In this document: positions 11,366-23,529 of the stretch, piece by piece | Numbering within the stretch: position 1 is the first letter of the stretch | How the letters are laid out: every line of letters begins with the position of its first letter | Origin: Aristolochia californica | Taxonomy: Eukaryota > Streptophyta > Magnoliopsida > Piperales > Aristolochiaceae | Assembly: GCA_029961685.1 (NCBI GenBank) | Contig: JARWKL010000001.1 | Span: forward strand, 58,453,314 to 58,517,313 | Length of the DNA stretch: 64,000 nt | Direction of reading: 5' to 3' | Notes under the pieces: generated by a model | Database searches by the model: none | The model's input: the letters and a program-made list of their open reading frames with translations, nothing else | What the model was told of the DNA's origin: nothing | Program-made: the position numbers and the translations under genes

Positions 11366-14300
11366 CTACCTACTATTCAAGTCAAATTCTCCAGCCTCCC
11401 GCCACTCATCCTGCACTCCAGCCTCCCCATTTTCATGTTCATTCCCATCATTCAAGAAATCCTCTGGTGGATCTTCATCTTCCCTCTGACCACTTCCCCA
11501 GCCATGAAGTATGTCATCCATGTTAACTCCTTGTTCTTGCAAGCCCATGGTGTGGCCTTCAATTGACTCTCCCTGGGATCCAACTGCATTTGCCCTCATT
11601 GGGCCACGCTTCATCATCATCTCCGCTTGGGCCTGAGCCTGTGCCTCAGCCCGAGCCTGTTCTGCTTGAGCCATCGCCATTCTCATCTTAGCTTCTCGCC
11701 CAGCCTTTTCTCTTGATTCAATCTCTGCTCTTAGTTCTAACATGGCCTGCTTTTCGTCCTGTAGAAGGGCCTGCTCAATCATCAGTCTCTCCTCTGACCT
11801 GAACTCTCCTTGGGCCCGCTTGCGGGAGATTATGTTGAAAGCAAGAACCTGCTTCTCAAACGTGGAAGTGAATTCACCAAGCTTCGCTGCAATGGTATGG
11901 TCCCACTGTTGGGAGCGGGATGGCATCTGACCTGTTGTGTCAGAATCGAGGATTTTGTCATCCTCTTCTGCTTCATAATCAGCCACTACATGATAAGGTA
12001 ATAGCCTGCAATGTCTCATTGCAGTGAGAAAGTAGAAGTAATAGTAAACTTCAAAGGAAAAAGCAGGCTTTTTTATTTTATCTATGAAAGTGGCATTCTT
12101 TATTGAAGAAAATGGCATTTTTTTATAAAGCAAACTGTACATTCATCATTCACAAAACAAGCATACCACTATGTAATAAACATTTAAGACAGTAACAACT
12201 TGGGTCAGTTCCCAAATTAATGCAAAACTATTTGAACTATATTCTCTTTGGAACTAAGAAAAATGAAGAATTCAAGAGGAAGAAAGTGGAAGAGAAGAAA
12301 ATGAGAAGGGAGAGAACGACTCGTAGAGAGAGAAGTCTTGTCAACCCCTAACTCCTTTTATTGAACAGCTTAAATGATTATAAGAGAAAAAAGTCATATT
12401 ATACCCCTATTACACTTATCTGACTTACAGCGATAAAACAGCATAAACAAAAGACAAATATATCATTGAACATATCTAATTAACATCTTTCTAACTAGAA
12501 CTTCAGGACACAATACACTATAAAATTACCAAAATACCCCTAAATTTAACACTCCCCCTCTAGTTGGGGCATATATATCTACTAATCCCACCTTGGAAAA
12601 AAAATCAATGAATATATGTTTCCCAAGGGCCTTGATAAACAAATCTCCAACTTGGTCAGTGAACCTTACATATGGAGTAATGACTTCACTGCTTAGCACT
12701 GCATCTCAAATAAAATGACAATCCACTTCTATAAGTTGAGTTCGTTAAATTGCTAGCAATAAACATTGTCATTTGGTTATCACAGTTAAATTATATAGGC
12801 AAAAGTATTAGTTTTCATTTTAGAGAAAAACCACGTAGTCTCTGCAGTTGCTTCTCTCAATTCTCTTTCCCCTTTTACCACTTCTCCTCTTCTAACTCAA
12901 AATTCCTCTAATTTCTTGGTATTTATCAATCACATTTAAGTGTCATGGGACCACTTCCTTCAAGACCAAATTATCGCAACAAAAATTTTGCCCGCATAAA
13001 CTCATTTACAGTATGAGCCCTCTTTTGATATTCAGCTTTAGCACTTCATCGGGCAACTACATTTTGTTTTTACTTTTCCAATAAGGTTACCTCCGACAAA
13101 CACAATATTGCACAATAGATTTCTTGTCTAACTTTAAGCATGTATAGTTAACATCTAAAAAACCTACAATGTTTAAGTGTCTATGTGGTTTATAATGCAA
13201 CCCTTTTCTAGGAGCCTCTTGTAAGTACTTCAAAATTCGTTGTGCTGTCTCAAGATGCACTCTCCTGGGAGTGTCCATAAACTAACTTACAACTCCAACT
13301 AGAAATGATATATTGAGCCTAGTAACACTGGCGTAAATTAATTGTCCAACCAGTTTCCAGTACATAGTTCTATTGCTTAGTGGTGGACTATAGTCATTAT
13401 GCAAACAATAGTTTATTTCCAAAGGGTGTCTACAGGTTTTGCACCCAACTATCTATGTTCACTCAGTATATCCATCACATATTTCCTTTGAGATAAAATC
13501 ATACCCTTTTTTTTTTTTGCTTCTAGACACTTCTATTCCCATTAAATATTTTAAGTATACCAAGGTCCTTAGTCTGAAAAATGCCGCTTGAGATGATTCT
13601 TCATCCTTGATACCTCTAACATCATCCCCACTAAGCACAATATCATCAACATACCCTACTAATACAATAATACTAGACTGTCAATGCAAAATAAATAGGG
13701 AATGATCATAATGGCTTCTAGGAACCCAAACGACATTACCACCTCATGAAATTTCTCAAACCATGCAGATGCGCTCTGTTTCAAACCATATATAGCTTTC
13801 TGAAACTTTTAATATACAAGTCTTCAAATAAAAATGTATTTTTAATATCAAACTAGTATAAAGACCAGCCCTTATTGACTGCTACTAACACCAAAATCCG
13901 AACCATGTTATGCTAAACTATAGGGGAAAAAGTGTCAAATACATCAACACCATACATCTGAGTGTACCCCTTAGTAACCAACCTAGATTTATAGCATTCC
14001 ACAGTGCCATCAACATTATATTTCACTTAGAGGACAAAGAATAAAAGGACACAAAACGAGAAATAGGATGTCGAGTACAGGACCGCTTACCTTTCTGGAG
14101 ATAAATAGAAAGATCAAGGTTATTCAAGACAGAATTTGCAAGCATAGAGGTTGATGGTGGGGGCAATGAAGAAGTGGGTTCCATTGAGCTATTCTTGGAC
14201 CTTAACTAGTGATGATTACACAAGCATATGCCTCCTCTACACACTTGTAATGGCTTCTGTAGTCTTTTTGTCAGTGTTGGTGGTTGGGTCATTGAGAACA

Positions 14301-17300
14301 GGAATAGGTAAAGATGACTCGAGAGAGAGACTCCTTTAGGAAGGAGGTACTTAGACGACAAAAAATAAGGCGTATTTTCAAAGAAAATAACATTTGCAAA
14401 GACATACACTTTTCAAGAATTAGGATCATAACACCCTTTTTGTGCTTAGAATACCCAAGAAAAGCACATTGAATAGTCCAATGAGTCAATTTATCAATAT
14501 GTGGACCAACACAATGAACGAAACAAACAAAGCCAAAAACTCAAGGAGGTATGTTAAACAACTTACTCCCAGATTTTTACTGATGCATAGGAAATGTGAC
14601 CACCTAACACAGAAGACTTAATCAAATAGCAAGATGTGAGAATTGTATCTTCTTACAGGGACGGGTTTTACAGGGAACCTGACCCGACCCGACCCGAAAA
14701 ACCTAGGTTTGGGTTTGTAGTTTCACCCCGCGGGTCGGGGATGGGGCAAGGAAAAAAAACTCGTCGGATTTACATATGAGACAGATATAAAACAGGGTTG
14801 AGACGGTTTTATGGGGATGGGGCAGGAACGGGGTTACAAGGATAGTGATCGGGTCTGGTTCAGGTTTGATGAATCAGGTTTTTTTGGGTTCAAGTTTTGG
14901 GGTCAGGGATCAGATTTGAGTTTGGGTTTTGGTAAACCTAACCCTGACATGACCAGTGCCCACCCCTATCTCCTTAGAATGACTTTGGAACATTCAAATG
15001 GAACAAAATTGTCTTATAAATTCAAGAAGATGTCTAATCTAGCATTCTACTACCCCATTTTGCTGGAGGAGTATACGCACACGATGTTTGTGAATGATGC
15101 CATGTATAGTGCAAAAAGTGGAGAACTTACTATTAGCAAATTCAAAGTCATTATCTGAATAAAAAACATGGATGGATGCACTAAATTGTGTTTTTATTTC
15201 AGCATAAAATTTGAGAAATACATCAAATACTTTGTTTTCTCCCGTAGGAGGAACACCCAAGTCACACGACTATAATCATCTATAAATGTCAAATTTTAGA
15301 AGGCAAAAGTACTGGGAACCTGACATGAGCACCCATACATATGAATGGACCAAAGAAAAAGGACGTTGACTATGCCGACTACTTAAGAGAAAACGAACTA
15401 AGGTAGTGATTCCCTAGCTAACATAACTAACAATCAAATGAAGTGTTTGAAGGTAGAGTAGGAATGAACTGACATAGCTTGACTATATACAAATGTTCCA
15501 AAGCCAAGATGTCATAGATAAGAAGAAGATGTAGCCTTTAATGCAACAGACTTATTTTCAGGAACAATGTCAAAATAGTACAATCCATCACTATCATGTC
15601 CCGAACCAATAATCCTAGTCGGCAAGTCCTGAGATGGAAAAAATGTGATTGAGCAATTGATTGACTGAGTAAGTTGACAAGGAATTTTGGAACATACAAC
15701 ACGGAAGTTAATGAAATGTCAGATGAAGGGTGAACACCCCCTTCACCCTAAACGAACATAATAGAATCATCAACTAATGTAGCTAATCTATGAGACAAGG
15801 ATGGAGACACATTTGAGAAAATATAAGACATACCTAACATATGGTTGAAGGCTCCAAAATCTATCACCCAAGGAGTGAAAATATGAAGTGCAAACATACC
15901 TAAGCTAGTCATTGTGGTATTAGCCACTGGAGAAGTAGAGGATGCCTGAGAAGCTAATTAACCCAACTATTGCAGCATCTTCTGTAATGTCTCCTAGGTA
16001 CTACCAAAAGACCCAGTCTCACTATTAACCATTTCTCCGCTTTCTAAAAAGACACTTGAACTAGTCCAAGTAGGCTTTCCAAATTCATCCCAACATTTAT
16101 TTGAGAAGTGATTAGATTTGCCACAATGCAGACATCTTCTATTCCACTACTATCATGTCCTCGTCCCCTACCTTCAGATGATTCAAACCGAGAAGTAGAA
16201 GAAGAGATATTAAAAGCAGCATCAGAATCAGCAATAGTTTTACCATTTCTCATTGCTCCTTCAGCACGAAGAACGCTATTATAAGCTCTCTCAAATGTAT
16301 GGTCACCATCACTTGCTAGAATGTGAGCCTCGATAGCATCGTACTTAGATCTCAACTTATCTAGAAACTGAGTAACCTGAATCTGCTTTTTCTCTCTTTG
16401 AAGCTCAGTAACATCCATAGTAAAAGGATAAAATGCGCTAATTTCTTACAAAATGCCTCTCATCTCGGAAAAATATTGGTTGATTGTACCATCACCCTTG
16501 ACATACCAAAACACTTTGCATATAGCTCATAAATTCTTGACAGATTAGTTTCTTGTGAAAAAATAACTTTTGTTGTGTCCCATAGCTCTTTTAATGAGTT
16601 ACAGCTCATGACATAATCACTTAGACTTTCCTCCATACTATTTACTAGTCAAGTCATAAGTTGACTATCTTCAAGTTCCAAATCATCATTAGGAGGGAAA
16701 TGTGGAGCCTCACTTAGAAATTTCAGCTTCTTTTTTGCCTTAAGAAACGTTTGAACAGACCTGGACTAATTAACTTAATTTCATCCATCGAGCTTAGATG
16801 TTATTTGAAGAGTATGAGATTCCTTGGAATCTGAATCTCTTGAGCTCTTGGAGGGTGTAACTACTGTCACCAGTTTCAACCATTGAGCAATTCTCACCAA
16901 AACCTCACTAACAAATGCTGGAATATAGTATCAAAGAAACCAGCACCAAAAAATTCACAAAAAAATCCTTGTATTAGCCGGTGCAGTTAAGGTGGGGACC
17001 ACAAAGCACAGAAAATTAGGGACAATTGATACAATTGCACTAATACACTCCGGTAATCCAAGGAAAACAGCATCAAAAGAAGATAATTGAGGCCGATTTC
17101 AGCCCTAGTGTTGATGACACAAGCATGCATAGTCTGTATGACATAGGCAGGCACAGAGTCTGTATGACTAGCATAGGCACAGAATAGGGATAGAAGATCC
17201 CAAACAACCATCTAGGAGGACAAAAATCACGTAAAACTGTTCAATTTACTGCACAAGCCATCAAGCTTAAGGTTATGGCACAAAGAAATGGAAAAAAGGT

Positions 17301-20300
17301 CTAACCTTTAACTTCAATCAGCAGCAATTTTTGGAAAAACCCTTTTTTTGGAGTATTTGCAGTTTTGAGGAGAAGAAAAAACTTGTCAGAAGACTTCAGC
17401 AATCAGATAGATTGCTCTGATACCATGAAATCTATGAAAAAGAAGAATTTAAGAGAAAGAAAGTGGAAGAGAAGGGAGAGAATGACTGCATTGTGAAAGC
17501 AGACTTGTTAGGGTGTCTGGTTGACTCCTAGCTCCATTTATTAAACAGCTTAAGTGATTACAAGAGACCATATTACCCCTATTACACTTTTCTCACTTGC
17601 AACCATAAAACAACAATGAAAAAAGACAAAAATTACATAATTGAACACATCTAATTAACATCTTTCTAACTAAACTTTAAGGACACAATACACTAGTACA
17701 ATTAACAAATAACCCTAAACTTTAACAATCTTCAATAGCTAATTTGCCCATCTCCTCCAAATTAAGGACCAAGGTACGTCCCAAAGAGTCTCTTTCCACT
17801 GCCTAGCCTTAATTAAACAAAAGAAAGAAAACTGAGGAGGTAAGAACAATGTTGATTGCTGAAGTGGATATCAGTGTTTGGGTCCAATATCATAGGCATG
17901 TGCTGAAGAGGGTGAAGGCAGCACGCTAGAAGAAGACTGTAAGAAAAACCACACTTTATAGAGCACTGTAGGTAGTGAGAAGCACAATCTACAGAAAATA
18001 AAGATGAGAGGGATGAGAATGTCAAGATGAATGTGCATTAAACCTAGGAACATCTCGAGGCAACAATGTTAGGCGAGAAAATAATGAAGATTCATTTGAG
18101 ATGATATGAATGTATTTCATGTTGTTTGAAAAGAAAGGATGGGAGAATAATTGAGGGTAAAGCTGCTCAATTGGTGGAGTGGTTGAAAAAACAATTTATC
18201 ATACCCTCCTTTGTGCTAGACATTTCCAGGATTTTAGGCATGTCAAAAACTCTATTGTAAGTGGAGAGTAGCTTCTCTTTAGAATGGAGATTCTCCATTA
18301 ACTGTCTCCCCCTCCAACCCCCAACTAGTTGTGGTTTAAGCTCAGCTTTGATGGTGCTAGAGGTAATCTCAAGCTGGCCCAAGGGGCTGGTGTGATTCAT
18401 AACAGTGTTGCTAGCATTCAACTTGCATATTCTACATTTTAGTCATGTGACTCCGTTGAGGCCATTGTACTTAGCTGCTGGGGATTACAGTCTACACTGG
18501 AACTTTCTTTGAGCCTCTTCTGGTGGAAGGTGATTTGGCAGTTGTCACCAATTAAATGTGGAGAGAAACTCCCCAAGGCACTTTATTCATGTTTTTGAGG
18601 AGGTTGAGGATCATTGTATGACTTTTGACTGTTTCTTGGTCTCACAATCCTAATAGTGCCAACCATATAGTAGATTCCTTGACAAGAACACCATCTCCCT
18701 ACAATACATTGTTGACGAAGAAATTTTCCCTTAGAAACAACACGTTGATTCCAGTGGTAGGTTCTTGCTTTCATGTATTTTACTGACATCATTGTTTTCA
18801 TCCTTCAAAAGCCCATGTAACTTCCATGATTAAAAATGGTAGACCAAAAATTCAGAAATTTTTTTGCAAATGATAATTATGGGATTAGCAAAAAGTAGAC
18901 AAAGTGTTAAATGATGCAGCTGGAGAGGTGAAAGAAGACGTGAATAAGACCAACTTAACTAATTTAACAGTCAATTCATAAAACAACATGGCAGAGTATT
19001 CCTGTTCCTTAATCCACTATGAATGGTACATGGCTCTAATGAACAGTGTTCCTTCCATGTATGTGTCGCCCTGATCACATATTAAGGGATTTTAAGTTTT
19101 TCACAACAGAAGGTAAAATAGCTAACAATAGAGAATAATCTAATTTCTTTTAAGAGCGGGGACATATAACTTTTTATAGAGACTTGAAACACCTCCTCAC
19201 CAACCAAAAATGGAAGAGGATGTGCAGGTGAGGGTTGCATGGGGTGAAATTAACAGAAACAGACACATGATCTAACAGAACCAAGTACTTGTCTGAATTG
19301 CTGAGTAAATATTAGCAATAAAGAATAATGTTCATGCAAGATTGCTAAGACAATTCCAATCGAGGACACAGGGACGGTAAGAAAAATGAAAATAAGGATT
19401 GTATAGGAGAAACAGAGGATACAAAAAACAAACACGTAAACTTGTTTAGTTGAATGAATGCTGATTGCTGAATGTTGAATCCAATCGCATTAAAGAGTGA
19501 CAATTAAATCCTCTAAAAGGATCATGACAGAATGCAAAAAGATATAAAGGTGTCAAAATGAATATCAGAATATTTGAATAGCTAATACCGATAAGCAGCA
19601 GCAACAACATACAAAGAACTGACTGCAAGACACTGTCTGGTTTTTTTGTCAGCAAGCACCTCTAACCCCATACAGAGAGCAGCCTACTTGATTCTAGTCG
19701 AGAATAGAGACCTGATCTACCTTTTCTATCTTATTATAGAAGTCATCAGGCCTTTGACTTGTTCAAGGACATGCATATGCTGTCCTCAAGTCTCATACAA
19801 GAACAGTTATGTCTAAGTTGCTGTCCAGTTATATAACTAGCTCTCAATCTCATTGAACTCATTACGAATGTCTAATTTGGCTTTGAGATGACTTTCAAAA
19901 CCAAATCATTATCTATACATGATAGTACCTTGAGTCAGCACAAAACAAGTACCTGCAAGGTTAAGCATGGGATATGAAATGGGAGTACAGAATATGGATT
20001 CTGATCCATCCAAAGTAACCGTATCAACCAAAATGTGTCTTATATTTATAAAGGTGCATCAATCAAAGGTCCAATTTCTGTTTTCCAACCATCTTTTCCG
20101 ACTAGGTTTGAATACGTAGTACCACCCATTCGAACCTCTCATTTCAAATGATTAGTAGCCAAACAAGTGGTTCAGTCGATGAGCTTAACTTATAGATGAT
20201 ATAGAGTTGCAATCAATGTATCTCTAATCAAGACAAAATAAAAATAAAAAAATAAAAAATCAAGAGTTCAAGCATAAAAGATTACCATCTTATTCATCTC

Positions 20301-21884
20301 TTCCCAATGTTCTCCTCAAAATTTAAGCACAAGAGCAGTTTTTAATAATTGTCAAACACAGAATCACGGATTCGCACAAACTGAAAAGCTTTTGCCATGC
20401 TTACATTAGAATGATTGCCTTCTACATTACTTGAATATTCATCAACATTTCACAAACATCAACTATTTTCCTGATACCTTTCTGTTACCTTTTCATCTTT
20501 GACGAAAAATGCATAAAACAGATAAAAGGAATATATATAAAAGTGCTACAAAGAGTACTGACTCTCGAAGATGACCAGAGTGATCGGTCCAGTACAAGCA
20601 CAATCAGGAAAAATTCAAATAGCTGATAGAAAACAGATACATGAGCAATAAGAAAAGGACATTTGATAGACTATACCTAAATTTTAAGCAGGGGTATAAA
20701 ATGGAAGAGTGTAGGTTAGATATAACACCTAAACATCCCAGATATGATTCAACTACATGTCCAAAACCTTCATAAATTGAAGCATGCAGATTATGACACA
20801 GAACTGACACAACAGAAGCACCAACCAGAGTTACCCCGTTCTGATGCATCTCCTATCACCATTGTAGTACCAATTTTAAAATGCCAATGTGTTAAACAGG
20901 CAAATCTGTCAGTGAAAATTATTGGGCACTTCCCCATTCCCAATTACAAAACATATATTTTGGTGGAAAAATAAAAAATTCAACAGCATTTTTCAGCCAA
21001 TGTCAAGACAAAACAGTCGAAGGAAAAAAGACGGATGTTGACTTTCAGTCAACATAATGAACGCACAAAAGTCAAATTTCTCGTCAATTATTAATCTTTA
21101 GCGCAAGAAAAGTGACCCTTAGACAGTATCCAGCATAAACCTGCATTTCACTTCAAACAACTGGAAGGAAAAAAGAAAAAAACATAAAAGAGTCACATAT
21201 GGCATTCCCATAATGACCAGTTCAAACCATAAACGCAAGACGTCAGAATCAAATGCAACAGGATATTGGACAACCCACAAAGACCTCACATATTATGTGG
21301 ATCTATATCTCCCCAGAAATTAAAACCAGTGAATTACCAAGAGCAAAACCCTAATGCCACCACGAATATTGCTTTAAATGAGAGATATTATCTAACGGAT
21401 GATGCGAGAGAAAGGAGCAGATAAAGAAAGAAAACCCTAATAGTACCTCTCACAAGCATCTTCCAGGGAGGAGAAGGGGCGTTTAATGTCAGGATGGCAT
21501 ATACGCCACGCGTCCTGGTGGGCCATCTCCAGTTCCGTCTGACTATTGGGTCCACGACCCACATTCACTTTTTGCTGCTGCGGCTGCTGCTGTGGTTGTT
21601 GCTGCTGCGGCTGCTGCTGCTGTTGCGGCTGTTTATTTTGGTTTTGTTGGTGGAATTGCTGCTGCGCAGGCAGGTTCTGCTGGGATTGGGCGTGTTGATT
21701 CTGAAGATGGAATGGCGGGCGGTGCAAGCCGCCAGGGGGACGGAGGTGGGCATCGATATTGGAAGGGAAGCGGGAAATGGCAGCCGCCTGAGCTGCTGCT
21801 TGTTGTTGCTGCTGCTGCAGCTGTTGAAACAGGAGGAGCTGTTGCTGCTGCTGCTGTTGGTGTTGTTGCTGCAACAGCAGTTGC

Positions 21885-21917
<33 letters not shown>

Positions 21918-21943
21918 GCCATGGCCTTGTGCGCGTCTTCCAT
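11366..21943 (-). CDS. GLTSCR1-domain protein, BRM-interacting (BRIP1/2-type) SWI/SNF subunit
   Basis: Two exons, 21943-21447 and 12005-11366, join in phase 2 to give 378 aa. Exon 1 encodes [10 protein letters not shown], long glutamine runs broken by leucine and alanine, then [20 protein letters not shown]. Exon 2 continues [17 protein letters not shown]...DSDTTGQ. Together these form the GLTSCR1/BICRA conserved region found in plant BRIP1/BRIP2, described as subunits of BRM-containing SWI/SNF complexes. The C-terminal half is a charged, probably coiled-coil segment ([20 protein letters not shown]) ending EFDLNSR. The splice is GAGAG|GTAC ... TTGCAG|GCTA. The first Met of MEDAHK was chosen because upstream residues look like 5' UTR. 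The 9.4-kb intron divides the conserved domain and carries a copia element. Confidence 0.9.
12249..12551 (-). repeat. 3' LTR of the intronic copia element
   Basis: Aligns over its length with 17426-17727, with shared stretches such as GGACACAATACACTA and CTAATTAACATCTTTCTAACTA. It lies next to the polypurine tract at 12552-12565. Confidence 0.9.
14656..14968. mobile_element. hAT-like MITE nested in copia integrase region
   Basis: A 313-bp insert rich in GGGTCGGG / GACCCGACCC motifs, unlike the AT-rich surroundings. Its ends are imperfect inverted repeats (CAGGGACGGG at left; the right end reads TAGGGGTGGG on the other strand). It is flanked by 8-bp direct repeats TCTTCTTA (14648-14655) and TCTCCTTA (14969-14976), 7 of 8 matching. 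An 8-bp duplication with CAGGG-type termini is the hAT superfamily signature. No coding capacity. Confidence 0.8.
17426..17727 (-). repeat. 5' LTR of the intronic copia element
   Basis: Begins TG at 17426 on the plus strand next to the primer-binding site at 17414-17425, and ends at 17727. By eye it differs from the other LTR at well over 10% of positions, so the insertion is not recent. Confidence 0.9.
17728..21446 (-). other. Remaining upstream part of BRIP-like intron
   Basis: AT-rich intron sequence. Apart from the RNase H-like remnant near 18.33-18.79 kb nothing else is recognised; the short ORFs are not supported by any motif. Confidence 0.6.
18325..18790 (+). pseudogene. RNase H-like (RVT_3) domain remnant
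   Basis: Frame-broken translation on the plus strand keeps the landmarks of plant non-LTR/RVT_3 RNase H domains in the right order: [11 protein letters not shown] (first catalytic Asp strand), [20 protein letters not shown] (Glu helix), VEGDLAVVT (second Asp strand) and [16 protein letters not shown] (the usual V.REAN..AD.LA end). At least two stops and one or two frameshifts interrupt it. Probably the 3' end of a LINE or a retrocopied RNase H-like gene. Confidence 0.65.
21560..21925 (-). repeat. CAG/CAA-rich polyglutamine-encoding tracts
   Basis: Two glutamine-coding clusters inside exon 1 of the BRIP-like gene (about 21790-21925 and 21565-21660), mixed CAG and CAA with some CTG. They produce long misleading Leu- or Ser-rich ORFs on other frames, which are not genes. 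Confidence 0.9.
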
Positions 21944-23052
21944 TCGCACAAAATCTCGAACCCGGAAATAGATTCTTTCCGTCAGTTTTAGGAAGGGGAG
22001 GGCAGTGTATTCGCCGAATTCGGAACCGGATCGGACACCAAGTGAATCCGATTGCGTAATCGGATCTTTTTTTGGGTTTTTACGTAATTTCAAGTTATGG
22101 TTATAAAATTGAAACACTCTTAAATACGACTATAGGGATGCAATTATTTCTAATATTGTATATAATTAAAATGTATCTAATTTAAGCCACATTCTTTACT
22201 GCAATTGAATCTAATAAATGTGACCTTATCACTTAACTTTTCAAGTTTAATTCATTATATATACAAATTTTTATCTTTTGATCCAATATTTAGTTAGGAA
22301 ATTTATTTATTTATTATTATTTAGATGTTTTTATTTTGCAAGTGTTATAAAAAAATTAATATAATATTTGTCGGGTTTTTTTACTCAAAAAAAATATACA
22401 TTCGGCTAATCACTTGGTTGGCCATGAAAGGAGACAATGACGCATATAAGCTACTTCGACTTAAACATGGCCTACGACAAACAACCTGTTGTGGCTTCAA
22501 CAGAGAGAGATAAAGACGAAGACACATTGTTCATAAGATCGGATTTTATTTCAATAAAATCAGTAAAAAATATTTTATTTTAACCTTTTGTTTACTGTAA
22601 TTCAACAACACGACATAATAAAAAAAACTATATAAAAAACCTTCTTAAAATATATATAATAATATAATAATACATCTTTATACCAAATACTTATCTAGGT
22701 ACTTTTAATTTTATTTTTTTCATATTTTCATAATTTATCTATAATATAAATATAAAAAATATTTGAAAGGAGGTACAATTATAAATTATACTTGAATATA
22801 ATCTTATTTTATTTATTTATTTATCTAGGAAGTAAAAAGACTTAAATACTTATTAGATATAATAATTAGATAATAAGTTTTTTTAGATATTTTAATAAGG
22901 TCATTTTATGTATTTTTATTAAGTAAACGACATAACGGATGCAGTTAAAAAAGGAGTTAAAAGCAATATTTTTTATATTTAATGAGTTTTATTGAAATGA
23001 AATCAATCAATAAATTTAAATATAAAAATTTATACATGAGTGCCTTAAATTT

Positions 23053-23260
23053 TTATTTATTTTATAAATAATTTATATACAAATATAAAAATTATTTTTA
23101 AAATATTTTATATACAAATATAAAAAATATTTAAAAAATGTTATTTATTTTATAAATAATTTATATACAATTATAATTTTTAAAAAAAATTGTTATTTAT
23201 TTTATAAATAATTTATATACAAATATAAAAATTATTTAAAAAAATGTTATTTATTTATCG
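23053..23260. repeat. AT-rich imperfect tandem repeat
   Basis: Three copies of TTATTTATTTTATAAATAAT plus following AT-rich sequence, starting near 23053, 23141 and 23193, separated by shorter derived segments. The unit is itself nearly palindromic (ATTTATTTTATAAATAAT). Confidence 0.85.
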
Positions 23261-23292
23261 GATCGATCTTCTATTTTGAAAAAGAAATACAT

Positions 23293-23478
23293 CTAGTTGG
23301 CGGCATTTGATAACACATCCAGCCTTCTGGGCTCTATTACAAAATTACCCAGCATAATTAGTCGGTCTCCGTAGTCGGAGTCCATCGTCCCGAATTCACC
23401 CTTCCCAGACTTCAAATCACGGTGTGGAACCCAGTCTTCATCTCGAAGAGCTAGCAGAAGAGAGTCCGTTAAACTCAT
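23293..23478 (-). CDS. Small divergent ORF upstream of TRAPPC6B
   Basis: 61-aa ORF from an ATG 51 bp from the TRAPPC6B start, on the opposite strand. Its composition is balanced (MSLTDSLLLALRDEDW...) and much less AT-rich than the sequence to its left. I do not recognise it. It may be only the TRAPPC6B 5' UTR read in reverse, or the first exon of a divergent transcript. Confidence 0.2.
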   Translation of the reverse strand: MSLTDSLLLALRDEDWVPHRDLKSGKGEFGTMDSDYGDRLIMLGNFVIEPRRLDVLSNAAN

Positions 23479-23529
23479 TTTACTCTCGCGTACCAAAACA
23501 GGAAGGGAAAAGGCTGAAACCGAGGAAGA

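Larger units (their letters stand above)
12249..17727 (-). mobile_element. Degenerate full-length Ty1/copia retrotransposon
   Basis: Two LTRs of about 302 bp bound a 5.5-kb element in the BRIP-like intron, same strand as the host gene. Both LTRs run TG...CA. A tRNA-Met primer site (TGGTATCAGAGC, complement of 17414-17425) abuts the 5' LTR, and a purine tract (AACTAGAGGGGGAG) precedes the 3' LTR. Decayed coding pieces follow copia order on the minus strand: gag (about 16.8-16.1 kb), a CCHC-knuckle remnant near 16.1 kb, integrase near 15.0-15.3 kb, and RT/RNase H near 13.1-14.0 kb ([17 protein letters not shown]). Frames are broken throughout, so it is dead. Flanks CTCTT and ATCTT suggest a 5-bp target duplication with one change. 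Confidence 0.9.
21944..23529. other. AT-rich intergenic spacer
   Basis: Contains the BRIP-like promoter (minus) at its left and the TRAPPC6B promoter at its right. 22560-23270 is extremely AT-rich with an imperfect tandem repeat. No credible gene apart from a short divergent ORF at 23293-23478. Confidence 0.6.

Noticed and set aside
12006..12142. Upstream extension of the BRIP-like exon 2 ORF
   Set aside because: Residues before RLLPYHV are intron; an AG acceptor at 12006-12007 and the conserved domain join fix the exon start.
21494..22059. Long plus-strand Leu-rich and Ala-rich ORFs
   Set aside because: They are reverse-frame readings of the CAG/CAA repeats in the BRIP-like exon 1.
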